Positions 11,601 through 21,761 of a stretch of 64,000 bases of DNA are shown one piece after another. Within the stretch, counting starts at the first letter, position 1. The number at the start of each line of letters is the position of its first letter. Origin of the DNA: Tubiluchus corallicola (lineage: Eukaryota; Priapulida; Priapulimorpha; Priapulimorphida; Tubiluchidae); assembly GCA_030141605.1 (NCBI GenBank), contig JAQGDQ010002371.1, positions 752,547-816,546 on the forward strand, in the 5' to 3' direction. A program made the position numbers and the translations under genes. The notes under the pieces are model-generated. The model was given only the letters and a program-made list of their open reading frames with translations, was not told the DNA's origin and did not search any database.

Positions 11601-14600
11601 TTACTGAAAAAGCTTGCAGTGCTTGCTGTCAAAATATGGTATTTGTGATCTGACTTGAAATAAGAGTTTAACTCACAGAGTTAAATTTTTATTAAAGTAA
11701 AAGCGTTTTCTTCAGCTATGATCTACTCTTATTTATATGATATTTTAATTGCAAAGCTTTTTCTTTGACCAAATATTAATTAAAATACCATAAGCACGTC
11801 TCATGAATTGAAAATTATATTTTTTTCTCATAAATTTTTGCACTCAATAGTAGATTAGTTTGTTAACATGAAAACACAAACACCGATACACTGTTATTAC
11901 CTGAATGTTGCACATTAGGAGCTGGGCAGACAATTATCAAATTTTTATTGATAAAAAATAAATCTACCAAGCTACTGCCAACAGATAAATAAGTTCTTAA
12001 ACTAACTCAGAAAATCAACAATCACAGCTACACAGTTCAACTGCTTAGATTTATACTCTTGTTGATACTTACCATAGACACCAAAGGAGATCCAAAAAAA
12101 ATAACGCCCATCAAACAACAGGCTATTCCAAGCCTATTTAATGCTGTATAGTAATCATTCGCAACATACTTCGTATAGATGAGCAAGGGAAAAACAACAC
12201 CCGCTGCAACTAACAGTTGTTTTTGCATAGCAACCTGCAAAAAAACTTTGGTGAGCCACATTAATTAAAAAGTAAATACCGGGCCCTTTTTAAATGCCTT
12301 AACTAAAGCATAAAATGTTTCACAGCTGAAAATTTGTCGTCCAAACATTTAATATTTTTACATAACATTTTTCAGGGAAATTGGTGATGCAGGTCATAAA
12401 TGCATTCATGTTACAATGGATAAAACCTCTGAGATGGTACGGAATAAACGATACACCTGGCATGCAAAACCAGTACACAAAATTCATTGTCTTGGACAAG
12501 TGTATATATAAAGTACTTTGCAGCCACGCAAACCTGTTATAGGTAAACCATCTTGGCTAAATGTTAGGTACAGTAAGTTCTCGCTTAACAACTCCCCAGT
12601 CAGCAGCATTTTGTTTTAAACATTTTGCCACCTTCTCTCATTTAATAATCAATTTTTCAGTTTCTCGGCCTTACCTTAAGCACTGAAATTTTATTTGTTA
12701 AGGTGCCTCTTTATAAAGAAGCCACTATTTACCCAAATCACTGTGAAGATATTGCTGCTGTATGGTTACCTAGATATGCCTCGTCTGATAACATTTGGCT
12801 ATACTATGTGAAAGTGTGGTGTTAATTGCTCCATTCCAAAAAAACAATGTATTTATAATATTTCTCAGCAAACTGCCATAGCTAGCATAAAATAGAAAAG
12901 AAAATTTTTAAATCCACAAAACTGGACATTATATGACCATTTGTTCAATTCTATCTCAGATAACTCTAACCACAATTTACAAAAATGCAGACCAATCAAA
13001 ATGAGCACATAAGTGTAACAATGAGTAGGACAGCCAGGAAAGCCATTAACAAAAAGTAGAACAATAAAGACAGAGAAACTGTTACTATAATACAGTATTT
13101 AGATGACCATTTACAAAGTACAATGATGTGCAGGCAACTGAAAAACTTTTCGGAAACACCTCTGAGGTAAGTCCAACATGACTTCATCATCTATACTAAT
13201 ATTATTATTGATTGTTAATTTCGATTTGTTGTTCTATAAACTTTCAATACTGGAATATACCTCTGGAGTATTTTAAGGTATTTCGCATTAAGACAATTTA
13301 CTTTTAAAACACAGCATTTTCCTGCAATGCGTTAGTGTCCTGAATTGAGAATTTGCACATCTATCCTTTCCTCTGTTTTCTTGTTTTTTGATCATGTGCA
13401 AGAGCAAACACTTGTCTGCTTACAAAATGTCATTATTAATTGTAAGCATCACAAATTTAAACATTCTAAATTAATGTAACTGACTTACTTTAGCAGGACA
13501 CATGTAGTAGTAAAATATAGTGTAACATCCTTGCAGAATGGTACCAATCAGATTCACTAAAATGATAGTCCAATCTTCTTTCATAATTCCATACTTGAGC
13601 CATAACACAGCACTGAAAAAGAAAAAATACATCACGTTATATACATATATTTATGGAGACGGAGCCACATTGTTTGTACATGTGTATTTATGTGAGAGAA
13701 AGAAAAGAAAGCATTATATATGATTTTTTTCCCACTTACTCTATATTACCAGTGTTTTTTGAAAAAGGTTTTCAGGTAATGACACCATTTGTTTTGTTTA
13801 TGCTTGTAACTGAATATTTGATTTACGCCATATTGGATGCATTTATTCTGAGAGATTTAAAGTAAAAACATATAAAAATTGTCTATTTGTTAAGATCCCA
13901 ATGTTTCTGTGCGCACAACTACCCTAGTTAATAAAATAAATAAGATAACTTGAACTTTTGCTTAAAATTATTAAGGTTGCTAAATATTTACACGGCGTTT
14001 ACTAAAGGAAATAATTTAGTTTACAGTGTACACCTAATTAGCAAACCTAATATACAGCTGTTTACAAATGAAAAGTTTACTTAGTTTAGTTTAGTCTTGT
14101 TTAGTTTGTTTTAGTTTATTATGTTTGCACTGTAACAGATGCGAAAATTTGCAGATGTATAAATTTCGCTACAGTAGGCCAACTTAAATTGCTGCTGGGC
14201 TCTTTGCAGGAATGTGTCAGTTTTATTAAATTATGACAGTAGGCCTTCAGTTAATGAAATCATAAAACCTTGAATAATGCTAGTATAGTTATGAGAGCCA
14301 GTGCAAGTTTAGTTCCAGAATGAAATGAAGTAGTTAATGAAAAGTACTGCCTATTTTTGTGCCTTATTACCCACCCAATATTGTGACAGCAGATGTTAGT
14401 ATGCATATAGGTTCATGTATAGGTTGATAAATAAGGACAACAATATTATTAATAGCATAATGCTTTACTTTCTCGTTAATTCTGTGAAATGAAGCAATAA
14501 ATTTTTGTCGTCTCTGACTTACGACACGTTGCAAAAATACCACTTTACAAACAAGGCTTTAAAAGCCAATTTACATAGATTTAGCATGCACTTTTTTCTG

Positions 14601-15666
14601 CTTTTCAGTACTTTTGCTGAGACATGAATATAAAAAAGCAAATAGTGATTTCTTTGCCAAGAAGTTAACTATCAAAAAGCATTTATGCAAACTAAAAGTG
14701 AAAGTTTTCTGTTTAAAATAACTCTTAAAGAGGAAAATTTATCATTTTTACTATTTTAAGAAGAAATTACCTACAACTATTACTCTGAAATTACATTTTG
14801 CTACCATTCATTAATTACCAACTCAATAGCGCTATACAAAATGATACAATGTGCTTTCGACTGCATAGCTGTGTCTCTAACAGTCTGTGTGCTGTGCAAC
14901 ATTGCCATTTAACTTCGCCTAACTCTATAATCAAATATCGTAGGAAGTTGGCCTTTCTTACCAAAATGTGCTGAATTTTCAGCACAGTTTACTGATATAC
15001 AGTACTTTGTTCAGTAAGAAGATCTACATGGAAAAATCGAGCATCCAGGTAGGCCAGTCCACACAGAATAGGTACTAAACAGATTGGCAGCTTATTGCGA
15101 TTGCACCAGCCCTCAACAGTTACACAATCAGAAAATTGCGTGGCTTGCTTGGAAAAACGGTTAATGCACAGTAAGATCATCTAATTACTTACTGAATGAT
15201 TTAATTATTTTACCAAATTGATCAAAAGTATTGTTTCAGAACATATTCCTTGAACTTACCTGAAAAAAATAATGAGGCTGAGCCTTTATATCATAACTGG
15301 AAAAACTGGTACAACACAGTAACTAACACTGCATACATCATTCGCTGACTCAAAATGAAAATACTAAACTTAACATATTTTACCTTGAAGTAGCCGTAAT
15401 GAATGGAAGAGGAGATATATCACCAGTAGATCCAATTCTCCAGATCTTTTTACAAGTTGGTCTAAAAGCAAAAATAAAGGTTTGGTTGACTGCTTTGTTA
15501 GCTAACAGCAATAACATTTAATCAGCTACAAAGCATTGCGAAATCTACCTCATATAATACTCTCGTAAATTTTCTTTTATCTAGTAGCTTACATTCCAGT
15601 CAGAGCTAGACAAACAGTCGTTATAGTTGCCAGAAAACCAACTGAGTCTGTCAGTGTGAGAGTCAT
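8699..15666 (-). CDS. slc50a1: SWEET sugar transporter (SLC50 family), complete, 6 exons, 232 aa
   Basis: Bidirectional facilitator for mono- or disaccharides in plasma or Golgi membranes (family knowledge). Six phase-consistent exons with GT-AG borders: 15593-15666, 15384-15461, 13489-13612, 12073-12234, 10626-10745, 8699-8839 (including TGA). The seven-helix layout with two MtN3 repeats is clear: repeat 1 has GIPTCKKIWRIGSTGDISPLPF (P26, P44) then LWLKYG and ILVNLIG; TM4 lies in VAAGVVFPLLIY; repeat 2 has FFGSPLVSMGKVIRSKST (P142) and VPNFLG. The pore-lining tryptophans and asparagines expected from plant SWEET structures are present (W55, N71, W173/174, N189). Oddity: the repeat-2 motif usually written ESLPFPL reads ECMSFYL, so the proline after TM5 is serine 159. 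Length fits animal SWEET1. The first coding exon appears to begin at 15715 after an intron acceptor, giving a 49-nt untranslated stretch before ATG. Confidence 0.95.
9223..10100 (-). mobile_element. Decayed LINE 3' end (C-terminal region of a non-LTR retrotransposon ORF2) in SWEET intron 5
   Basis: Minus-strand translation shows pieces typical of many animal LINE ORF2 C-termini: VVNSWNILP with a following SYFKLHLKKHL, then YFCGDHKLAVHHTR (the G-x-H-x-x-x-HHAR-type block), then CRCGASFETI...CPLYRQAR (a CxC...C zinc-ribbon-like block), and LLFRGNQHLN...TKHF before a stop at about 9223-9225. Stops and at least one frame disruption show it is dead. It carries an internal 131-bp tandem duplication (9431-9695). 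Its 5' boundary near 10100 is approximate. The clade is uncertain: CR1/L2-like or a relative. Confidence 0.75.
9431..9695. repeat. 131-bp tandem duplication inside the LINE remnant
   Basis: Two nearly identical units, 9431-9561 and 9562-9692, with the match running to about 9695. One visible difference is aactaatgg versus aaataatgg. The unit covers the HHTR and CRCGASFETI coding blocks of the LINE, so the duplication happened after or during insertion rather than being part of an active element. High identity suggests it is young relative to the decayed LINE around it. Confidence 0.95.
12571..12680. mobile_element. Possible pogo/Tigger-like terminal fragment in SWEET intron 3
   Basis: The string tacagtaagttctcgcttaa resembles the TACAGTxxxxCTCGCTTA start of pogo/Tigger-type terminal repeats (recollection, not a search). 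No opposite end was located in the intron. Weak call. Confidence 0.3.
14080..14122. repeat. Short degenerate GTTTA/TTTAG repeat
   Basis: A few imperfect TTTAG units (tagtttagtttag, then tttagtttgttttagttta) in SWEET intron 2. The same pentamer forms the outer layers of the long array at 53956-54180, so it may mark a seed motif common in this genome. Confidence 0.7.
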
Positions 15667-15715
15667 TTCTCCTAGTCCTGTGACTGACAAATATATTCAG
15701 TTCTACATTGATTAC

Positions 15716-16591
15716 CTGAAAATGCAAAAACAACTGTATATTAGAAAAGGAGACAGCTAGCAGAAGTGTTATTTCCTAGATAGATAAACAAATGCACAAA
15801 AACGAAAACGAGTTACTTCAAATATAGGTAAATCAGCTAAAACACTGATTACCTTCCTCGTAAATGCCAAAACAAATGATGTTTGTCCAAAGGTTCAATT
15901 TGTCAGGCAAACAGGTTCAGTGTTATGAAGCAAGCAAATTCGATTCAAACTATAACTCGAGGTCTTGCTGAACTCAAGTTCGTGGATAGAAAAAAAAATG
16001 ACGTGAACGCCGCCCTTTTGAAATGAAGGCAAATCGAACTCTGTTAGTCTGTACAGGTTTCATTCCAATATATTCCTATAAAGTTTCATGATGATCCGTT
16101 GTGAATTATTGCAGGCTTAGGCTTTTCTCTAAAATGATGTTATTGCTGCCATCTAGAATTCAAATTGGCAATTCAAAAATACGACTCTGTCATTTGTTGT
16201 TGAATCCATTCTAGTATACACTCATATATGCCAATGTACATTGCATGTATTTTCGCAAATAAAACTGAAATGAATTGAAATTTATAATTTACCCACTTTT
16301 ACAAAGCTACCCAATTGGTCTTTCGCTACCCTTTCTCCTGCACCCCCCCCCCCTTAACTCTTTCCTTTATGCTTAATTTATCCTTTTTAATCAATAACTA
16401 AAAAAATAATACTATCAATTTGTATACAGGTGTAAATGAGGAGATAAATAAAAATGTCTATGTCTACCAACTTTTTCATTCATTAAATAAATTGAAATAA
16501 TAAGAGAACATCTGCTCACATAAATAATCACAAATTCATTAGTTAAGTAGCAAACATGTCTTTAACTAACTTTAATTGACATGTTACAGGC
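15716..16591. other. SWEET upstream region with a LINE 3' tail
   Basis: Holds the likely SWEET promoter or 5' UTR intron sequence but no recognisable core element. About 16230-16290 (tgccaatgtacattgcatgt ... cgcaaataaaactgaaatgaattgaaa) matches the 3' terminus of the LINE ending at 19206, so it is the tail of a second, separate copy in the same orientation. A run of 11 C lies at 16343-16353. Confidence 0.6.
16230..16290 (+). mobile_element. LINE 3' terminal fragment, second copy of the 17419-19206 family
   Basis: The roughly 60-bp 3' end is shared with 19150-19206: tgccaatgtacattg, atgtattt, gcaaataaaa, then a degenerate TTGAA-type tail (aattgaaattt here, aattgaattgaa there). Sequence upstream is not obviously coding. 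Microsatellite-like 3' tails are known from several non-LTR clades. Confidence 0.65.
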
Positions 16592-17089
16592 TGTCGGGAG
16601 TGGAGTAGGATACAAGCCAAAGTAGGACAGTTGCCGTACATCTACGTAGGGCTAGCCTAATTAGCATGCGTCGTATGTGGCTGCACAAGTAGAACACTAG
16701 AGACAGTCACTTATTGAGTCCTTAAACCATAGTGGCAACGTCCGTTGTCCTTGTTTATTTAATAATAATAATTGAAAATGTCAACACATCATACAATTCA
16801 TTATACATCTGCTGAAATAAAAGAATCTTATTCTGAGCTAGTCTAACGAGCAATATTAAATTTGTCTTTGGGATTAATCTTTTTGAAGTGAAAATAAGCC
16901 CGTTTTTAGGCGATTCCAACATTTTTTATTTTGTCTCACTACGTGAACAATATATATGTTTTTGATGTTGCAAACTGGCACTTTTAATTGATGTCAGGCT
17001 GCTTGCCGATTTGGTGAAGACGATCAAGTGTATATCCACTGTATGATGCCAAACTGACGGAAACTAACTCAACAAGCCCAATTTTTAAT

Positions 17090-17375
17090 AAAATGAAGAA
17101 ACTTTCACAGAGTCTTTAAAAATTTGACAAAATACTTGTTGACATATCCATATCCAATGTTAAGGCTAGAAGTAGATTCATGGATCATCTGTAATGCCTG
17201 TTCTCTACTGGTATTAGTGTTGTATGGTACAAGAATTTTTTTCTGATTCCACTCATATTTTGTTTGAATTCATTTATTGATTTAGATGCTATAGTTTTGC
17301 TGCTTAGACCATTCCAACTGTTTACTACTCGGTTGCTAAAGTCAAAAGAGTGAAAGAAATTGCTAGTGCTCTACA
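17090..17375 (-). mobile_element. LINE ORF2 C-terminal remnant (minus strand) inside MITE copy 1
   Basis: Minus-strand translation of about 17260-17370 gives FSNRVVNSWNGLSSKTI followed by SINEFKQNM, the conserved VVNxWNxLP...SINxFK block near the end of many LINE ORF2 proteins. Copy 2 of the MITE lacks this segment at the corresponding place, so it looks like an insertion. Boundaries are approximate. Confidence 0.6.
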
Positions 17376-17411
17376 TGGGATGCCCATGCACGACACTAGT
17401 TTTCCACAAAT

Positions 17412-17418
17412 TTAGCGC
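17412..17418 (+). repeat. Target-site duplication, left copy (TTAGCGC)
   Basis: TTAGCGC immediately before the LINE body; the same 7 bp recur at 19207-19213 immediately after its tail. In MITE copy 2 the matching place reads ttagcac once (around 20373), showing the pre-insertion state. Confidence 0.75.
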
Positions 17419-19206
17419 ATGTGCTCTAACAGATCTAGAGAGGGCCTCCAAAAATGTATTGATGAACTTTCACAGTATGCCACACAAAACCACCTAAAAA
17501 TCAACTACAAAAAAGCGAAAATAGTGGCATTTGGAAAAAGGCTGCCATTATATACCACCTTCCAGATGAAAGCAGAAACACTAAAGAATGAAAAACATAT
17601 TAAATATCTCACCAATACAGGAATACACAACAAACATGTAGAAACAGTGAGAAACCACAGCATTGGAACTCTTTTTAAAGTAAAAGCTCTAATATTTAAT
17701 AGTAATTTCCCATTGAGTTTACTAATTTTCTTATTTAAGACATTAATAGTCCCTTTTGCAATATACGGTTGCGAAATTTTGACAAATGCTTACGTAGAAA
17801 AACTAAATAAAATTAACAGCAATGACACTGAGAAACTTCTACAAATATGGAATCAATTCCCATTCGACAATGTCCAAAATAAAGTTCACAAAATGGGTAA
17901 TAGGAGTAAAGACAACAGCATGTAATATTGCCTACAAGGCTGAACTGGCTTTATATCCTCTCCTCATCGCAGCAGCAAAAAGATCATACAAATTTGGCTT
18001 GACTGCTGCCCACAAACCTAGAAAGGCTATATTTAACACCATCTTCCCGTCTCTGAATCATACAGCTCTATTGTCGCCCACATGGCAACCTAACCCAAGC
18101 TATGCATCAGAATATGAGAATGAATCAATGACAATAGCACAGAATGTCAAAAAAACCTGAACAAAATTCTAAAAACGGGATATGAAAATATATTTTTTAG
18201 CGAAATTCATAATGGTGATAGGAAAAAGGGAGGCAGTAACAAGCTCAGATTTTACAGGGGGTTAAAATACAAAATGGAGCCTTACCTAAACACTATTAGG
18301 GACAACAATCATAGACAAGCTATCACTAAACTCTGAGTGAGTGATCATGATTTAGAAATCGAACATGCTTGTTATACCAAAACACCTGAACAAGAACGAA
18401 TATGCAATTATTGCACAACCTCCTGACCTAAAAAACATGAAATAGAAGATGAAATACACTTTATTTATGACTGCTCACTTTTTCTTGAAAATAAAACAAA
18501 TTATGAAATTAAACTTCACAGTCTAAATTTTTCTCTAGATGTGGCTGTTTAACAGCAATGTTCAAAAGGATATAATTCCTTTTGGAGAATATATATTTAA
18601 AAACTTCTAAATAAGAAAAACAAAAAGCTAACACTGGCTACACCTTGTTGAACCTTCTCAATGGAAACTCAACTACTCAAGAGTTGAGACTTTTTAATAT
18701 CTAGTTATAATTTTGTATTGCATAATGTATAGCTGCTAATTGTTTTTAATAATGTTTTGTTTGTTTTTTGTAGGCTTCGCTCTTAGTACAGTTTCTTTGT
18801 TTTTCATAGGTTTTCTGGTTACAGTCGATACATCTATAACATCAATGCAAGAAACTTTTGGCAACAACTCCAGTTCCTAGGGAAGAAGAAATCAGCAGTT
18901 TGGCAGCAGACTCTAACCAAATTATTTTCAACTCTATGTTATTTTTTATAATCTTTCATTTAAAAAGCTGGTACAAATACCTACTATTTTTAAGTCATTT
19001 TTCTTTTTTCATTGCTAAATTATACAATTTTTATATAACTGTGACTTTAGTATCAGTATGCCGTATCCTAACATTTGTCTATGAAAAAAACTTTACACAC
19101 AGCCTATTATGATTTCTTCGGTTTATGTAGTATTTAACGTGTATTGCTTTTGCCAATGTACATTGTATGTATTTGTGCAAATAAAACCAGATTAAATTGA
19201 ATTGAA
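17419..19206 (+). mobile_element. 5'-truncated non-LTR retrotransposon (LINE), about 1.79 kb, inactive
   Basis: Contains the end of a reverse transcriptase and the C-terminal region of ORF2, broken by frameshifts and stops. Frame 1 (17419-17925) has GLQKCIDELSQYATQNHLKI, a YKKAKIVAFGK thumb-type motif, and LIVPFAIYGCEIL. The next frame (17822-18160) has NIAYKAELALYPLLIAAAKR, the counterpart of the usual N-x-x-VYGELGRYPL block. Further on, at 18230-18540, are SNKLRFYRGLK, VSDHDLEIEHACY and RICNYC...EDEIHFIYDC, a zinc-ribbon-like terminus. It ends gcaaataaaaccagattaaa plus a TTGAA-type tail and is bracketed by TTAGCGC target duplications. Truncation at the 5' end is normal for target-primed reverse transcription. 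The catalytic FADD box and endonuclease are absent. Confidence 0.88.
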
Positions 19207-19213
19207 TTAGCGC
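19207..19213 (+). repeat. Target-site duplication, right copy (TTAGCGC)
   Basis: Right-hand partner of 17412-17418, directly after the AATTGAA tail of the LINE. After it, MITE copy 1 resumes (tatttggcctactagtggcg). Confidence 0.75.
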
Positions 19214-19668
19214 TATTTGGCCTACTAGTGGCGTACTCCGCGCTCTGCATGGGCAACTCCATAATTAACGCGATACGTTGCCCTAATCGGTTTGGTTTGA
19301 CTATATACTACACCGAAGATCGTTGCCATTGCTAAACTTCAGTGAGCACATGGTTTCAGATTTAATGGCGAAAAGGGACCGATTAGCCCTGATATTGTAT
19401 TTCTAGTGCTTGTTGGACTAACTGGTAAGCTAGTGTTTGGTTGTTTTTTTCAGGGGTACGAGATTTCGTTTGGCGATTGCCTGTCCAATGACTACGGAGA
19501 GCGAAACTGTCAAATATTTTCGATACATAAACAATATGTGAAAATATTTTTTTTTAAATTGCATGACCTCCCTCTATCTGCGATGGTGCCACTATATACT
19601 TTCTCAGTTCTAATATCCGTCTCTGGATTATGGATAAAGTCTTAAATGTGATAATATTTTTTTAAATT

Positions 19669-20433
19669 GTATGTGTTGGGAGCGGAGTAGGACACTAACC
19701 GAAGTAGGAAAATTGGTGTACATGGGCTGCCCAAGTAGGACAATAGAGACAGGTCGCGAATTGAGTCGTTAACCGTACCGGCAGCGTCCGTTGTATTTAT
19801 TTATTTAATAATAATAATTGAAAACGTTAATACAAGTTGAATAATTTATTATACATCGGACAAAATAAAATAATCTCGTTCTGAGCTAGTAGGTCGGCCA
19901 GTATTGAATTTCGCTTTGATATTAATCTTTTTGAAGTGAAATAAGCCCACTTCTTAGCCGATTCCAACATTTGCTTAAGGTATATCATTTTTTATTTTGT
20001 CCTGCTTCACAGACAGGTGATCCAAGTACTTCACTACCTCTAGGACAAGTAATTTTTTTATTACTACTTCACTACTAAATAAAAGTTTCATTTTTAAACT
20101 TGCAATAATTATTGTTGTAATAACTGTGTGCATAGTTTCTCTCTTTAAAGCATTAAATACTTAGTTTAATGTTATGATGAGCTAATAATAATGATGATAT
20201 TATTGTAAAAAAATACATTTGTAATTGTCAAGGATTATCCATATAGTCACTATTTTCTATAAAGTCACTTTTTTCTAAAACAAATTTAGTTTTGTGTTTT
20301 ATTATGTCATAATTCTCGATTCCCGACAGAAATGCCAGTGCCCTACTTGGCTGCCCTGTTTTTCCGCAAATTTAGCACATTTATCGGAAGTGTCCTACTT
20401 CGGCTAGTGGTGTACTCCATGCCCCACAGTATG
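19669..20433. mobile_element. MITE copy 2, 755 bp with terminal inverted repeats and 5-bp target duplication GTATG
   Basis: Element body 19674-20428 begins tgttgggagcggagtaggac and its right end, read on the minus strand, begins tgtggggcatggagtacacc, with further matches ccgaagtagga and gcagccaagtagg on both arms. GTATG flanks both sides (19669-19673 and 20429-20433). No transposase reading frame is present, so it is non-autonomous. Superfamily is undetermined; a 5-bp duplication is not the 8 bp of hAT nor the TA of Tc1/mariner. It shares its left 330 bp or so with copy 1 at 16592. Confidence 0.85.
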
Positions 20434-20500
20434 CATTATCATTAAAATTAATTATAAATATGATGTATGCATTATCATTAAAATTAATTATAAATATGAT
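20429..20500. repeat. 36-bp tandem duplication at the MITE right flank
   Basis: Two identical 36-bp units (gtatgcattatcattaaaat...) at 20429-20464 and 20465-20500. The repeat begins exactly at the target duplication of the preceding element, so it arose at the insertion border. Confidence 0.95.
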
Positions 20501-21755
20501 GTATACAGGGCTGGGCCTAGGAGGTGTGGGCATTGCTGGAAATGATTTGGTGCACCCCAGGTTTGCAACTAAGGCCTGCAGAGTCGTAAAAATGTACTAT
20601 TATAGGTTTTGTATTTCTAAGACAGAATGGAAAGTGCAAAATGCGCATTTAATAAAAAGTGCAGTGCATGTTAATGGACAAGCATCTACATTTTTATATA
20701 ATGCCCGACAAGTAACAAACAAAATGTTTAGATCAAAACTGCATAGGTTGTGGACACCTTGTACTCGAGACTTGCATGGTCTGAATGTAGTAGCATACTT
20801 GGTATTTTGCCACTGAGATATGAATGTTTGTAAAGATGCAGTACATGTGATGAATTTCATCACATGTTACAGTAAAAAAATCTATAGCTTTATAGATATT
20901 TAAAAGCCATTGCCATTACATATTATTTGTTTAAATATTTGTCTTAAATATACTAGCTAGCTGTTAAATAATCATAGCGACTTTTGCGGATCTGTATGTT
21001 CACATTCAATTGATAGCTTATGTTTCTGCACTGTCAGCAGCAAATAGGGAGCTGTCATTAACCTGTAGGCAGATAACCCTAACTTTTTAAAGATAATTAT
21101 CAGTATTTGCAAAATTTTGACATATATTAGTTTTCTTACTCAGTTCCAAACTATGTAACTTAGGAAAAGCTTGTTTATTTTTTTATTGCTTTATTAAATT
21201 TGAAGTCTCATTAATCTTTCTTGGAAATGTAGAATTTTAAAATGGCATGTGACCACTTGTCAAATTTGAAAGTCATATTCCAGGAGATACTAGAAGATAG
21301 TGGCTAAGAACCTGGGGAGCACTGCAAGCTTCCTTAGCACTTTTTTTAAATTTGAGGGTATGTTGGAGACACAATTGGACACTTAGGCAATTGTAAGAAA
21401 TTAGGAAAAACACATGCTTTTTGTGGTTACTTTTTCCAAGACAGCTGCAAAATATTAAGTTTACTTAAGTGAAGGCTTGTTGCCTACTTTAATATTTTTT
21501 GCCACTAACAAAATTCATTGTTATGGGGATGCACCATATCAGAGTTATTGTATGAAGCCTGATGAACTTTAATAATTGTTTGTATTATGCAGAATATCAA
21601 AAATATTGTACTTAATTGTTAAAAATTATGTTCATATTATTTTAGTTATTATGTTTATACTTGCACTATGTGCACATTTATGAATTTTGTTTGCGTTCTT
21701 TGCAAGAATTTTATTTTGTTAGTTTGGGAATACTGTCACTTTTTGTTTGTTTCAG
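20501..21755. other. Upstream region of the ACL4-like gene
   Basis: About 1.25 kb of AT-rich sequence. The first coding exon is preceded by a good intron acceptor (ttttgtttgtttcag, ending 21755), so an upstream untranslated exon or a spliced leader is implied, but I cannot locate it. Open frames of 60-118 codons on both strands here show no recognisable domain. Confidence 0.4.
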
Positions 21756-21761
21756 AAAATC

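Larger units (their letters stand above)
16592..19249. mobile_element. MITE-like element copy 1, split by a nested LINE
   Basis: Begins tgtcgggagtggagtagga and parallels copy 2 at 19674 through agtagga, cgtccgttgt, tttaataataataattgaaa, ttctgagctagt and attaatctttttgaagtgaa (to about 16925). Its right part is recognisable at 17361-17418 (agtgctctacatgg ... ttttccacaaatttagcgc), and the last part, ctactagtggcgtactccgc, sits at 19222-19249 beyond the LINE. It also contains a minus-strand LINE remnant at about 17090-17370. Inverted terminal sequence (ggagta...agtagga versus ctactagtggcgtactcc) is diverged but visible. Flanking target duplication is not clear. Confidence 0.8.

Noticed and set aside
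14989-15180. Minus-strand 63-codon frame between SWEET exons 2 and 3, considered as an extra exon
   Set aside because: Exons 2 and 3 join in phase without it (TCA-AG|T-GCT) and the joined protein matches the SWEET layout.
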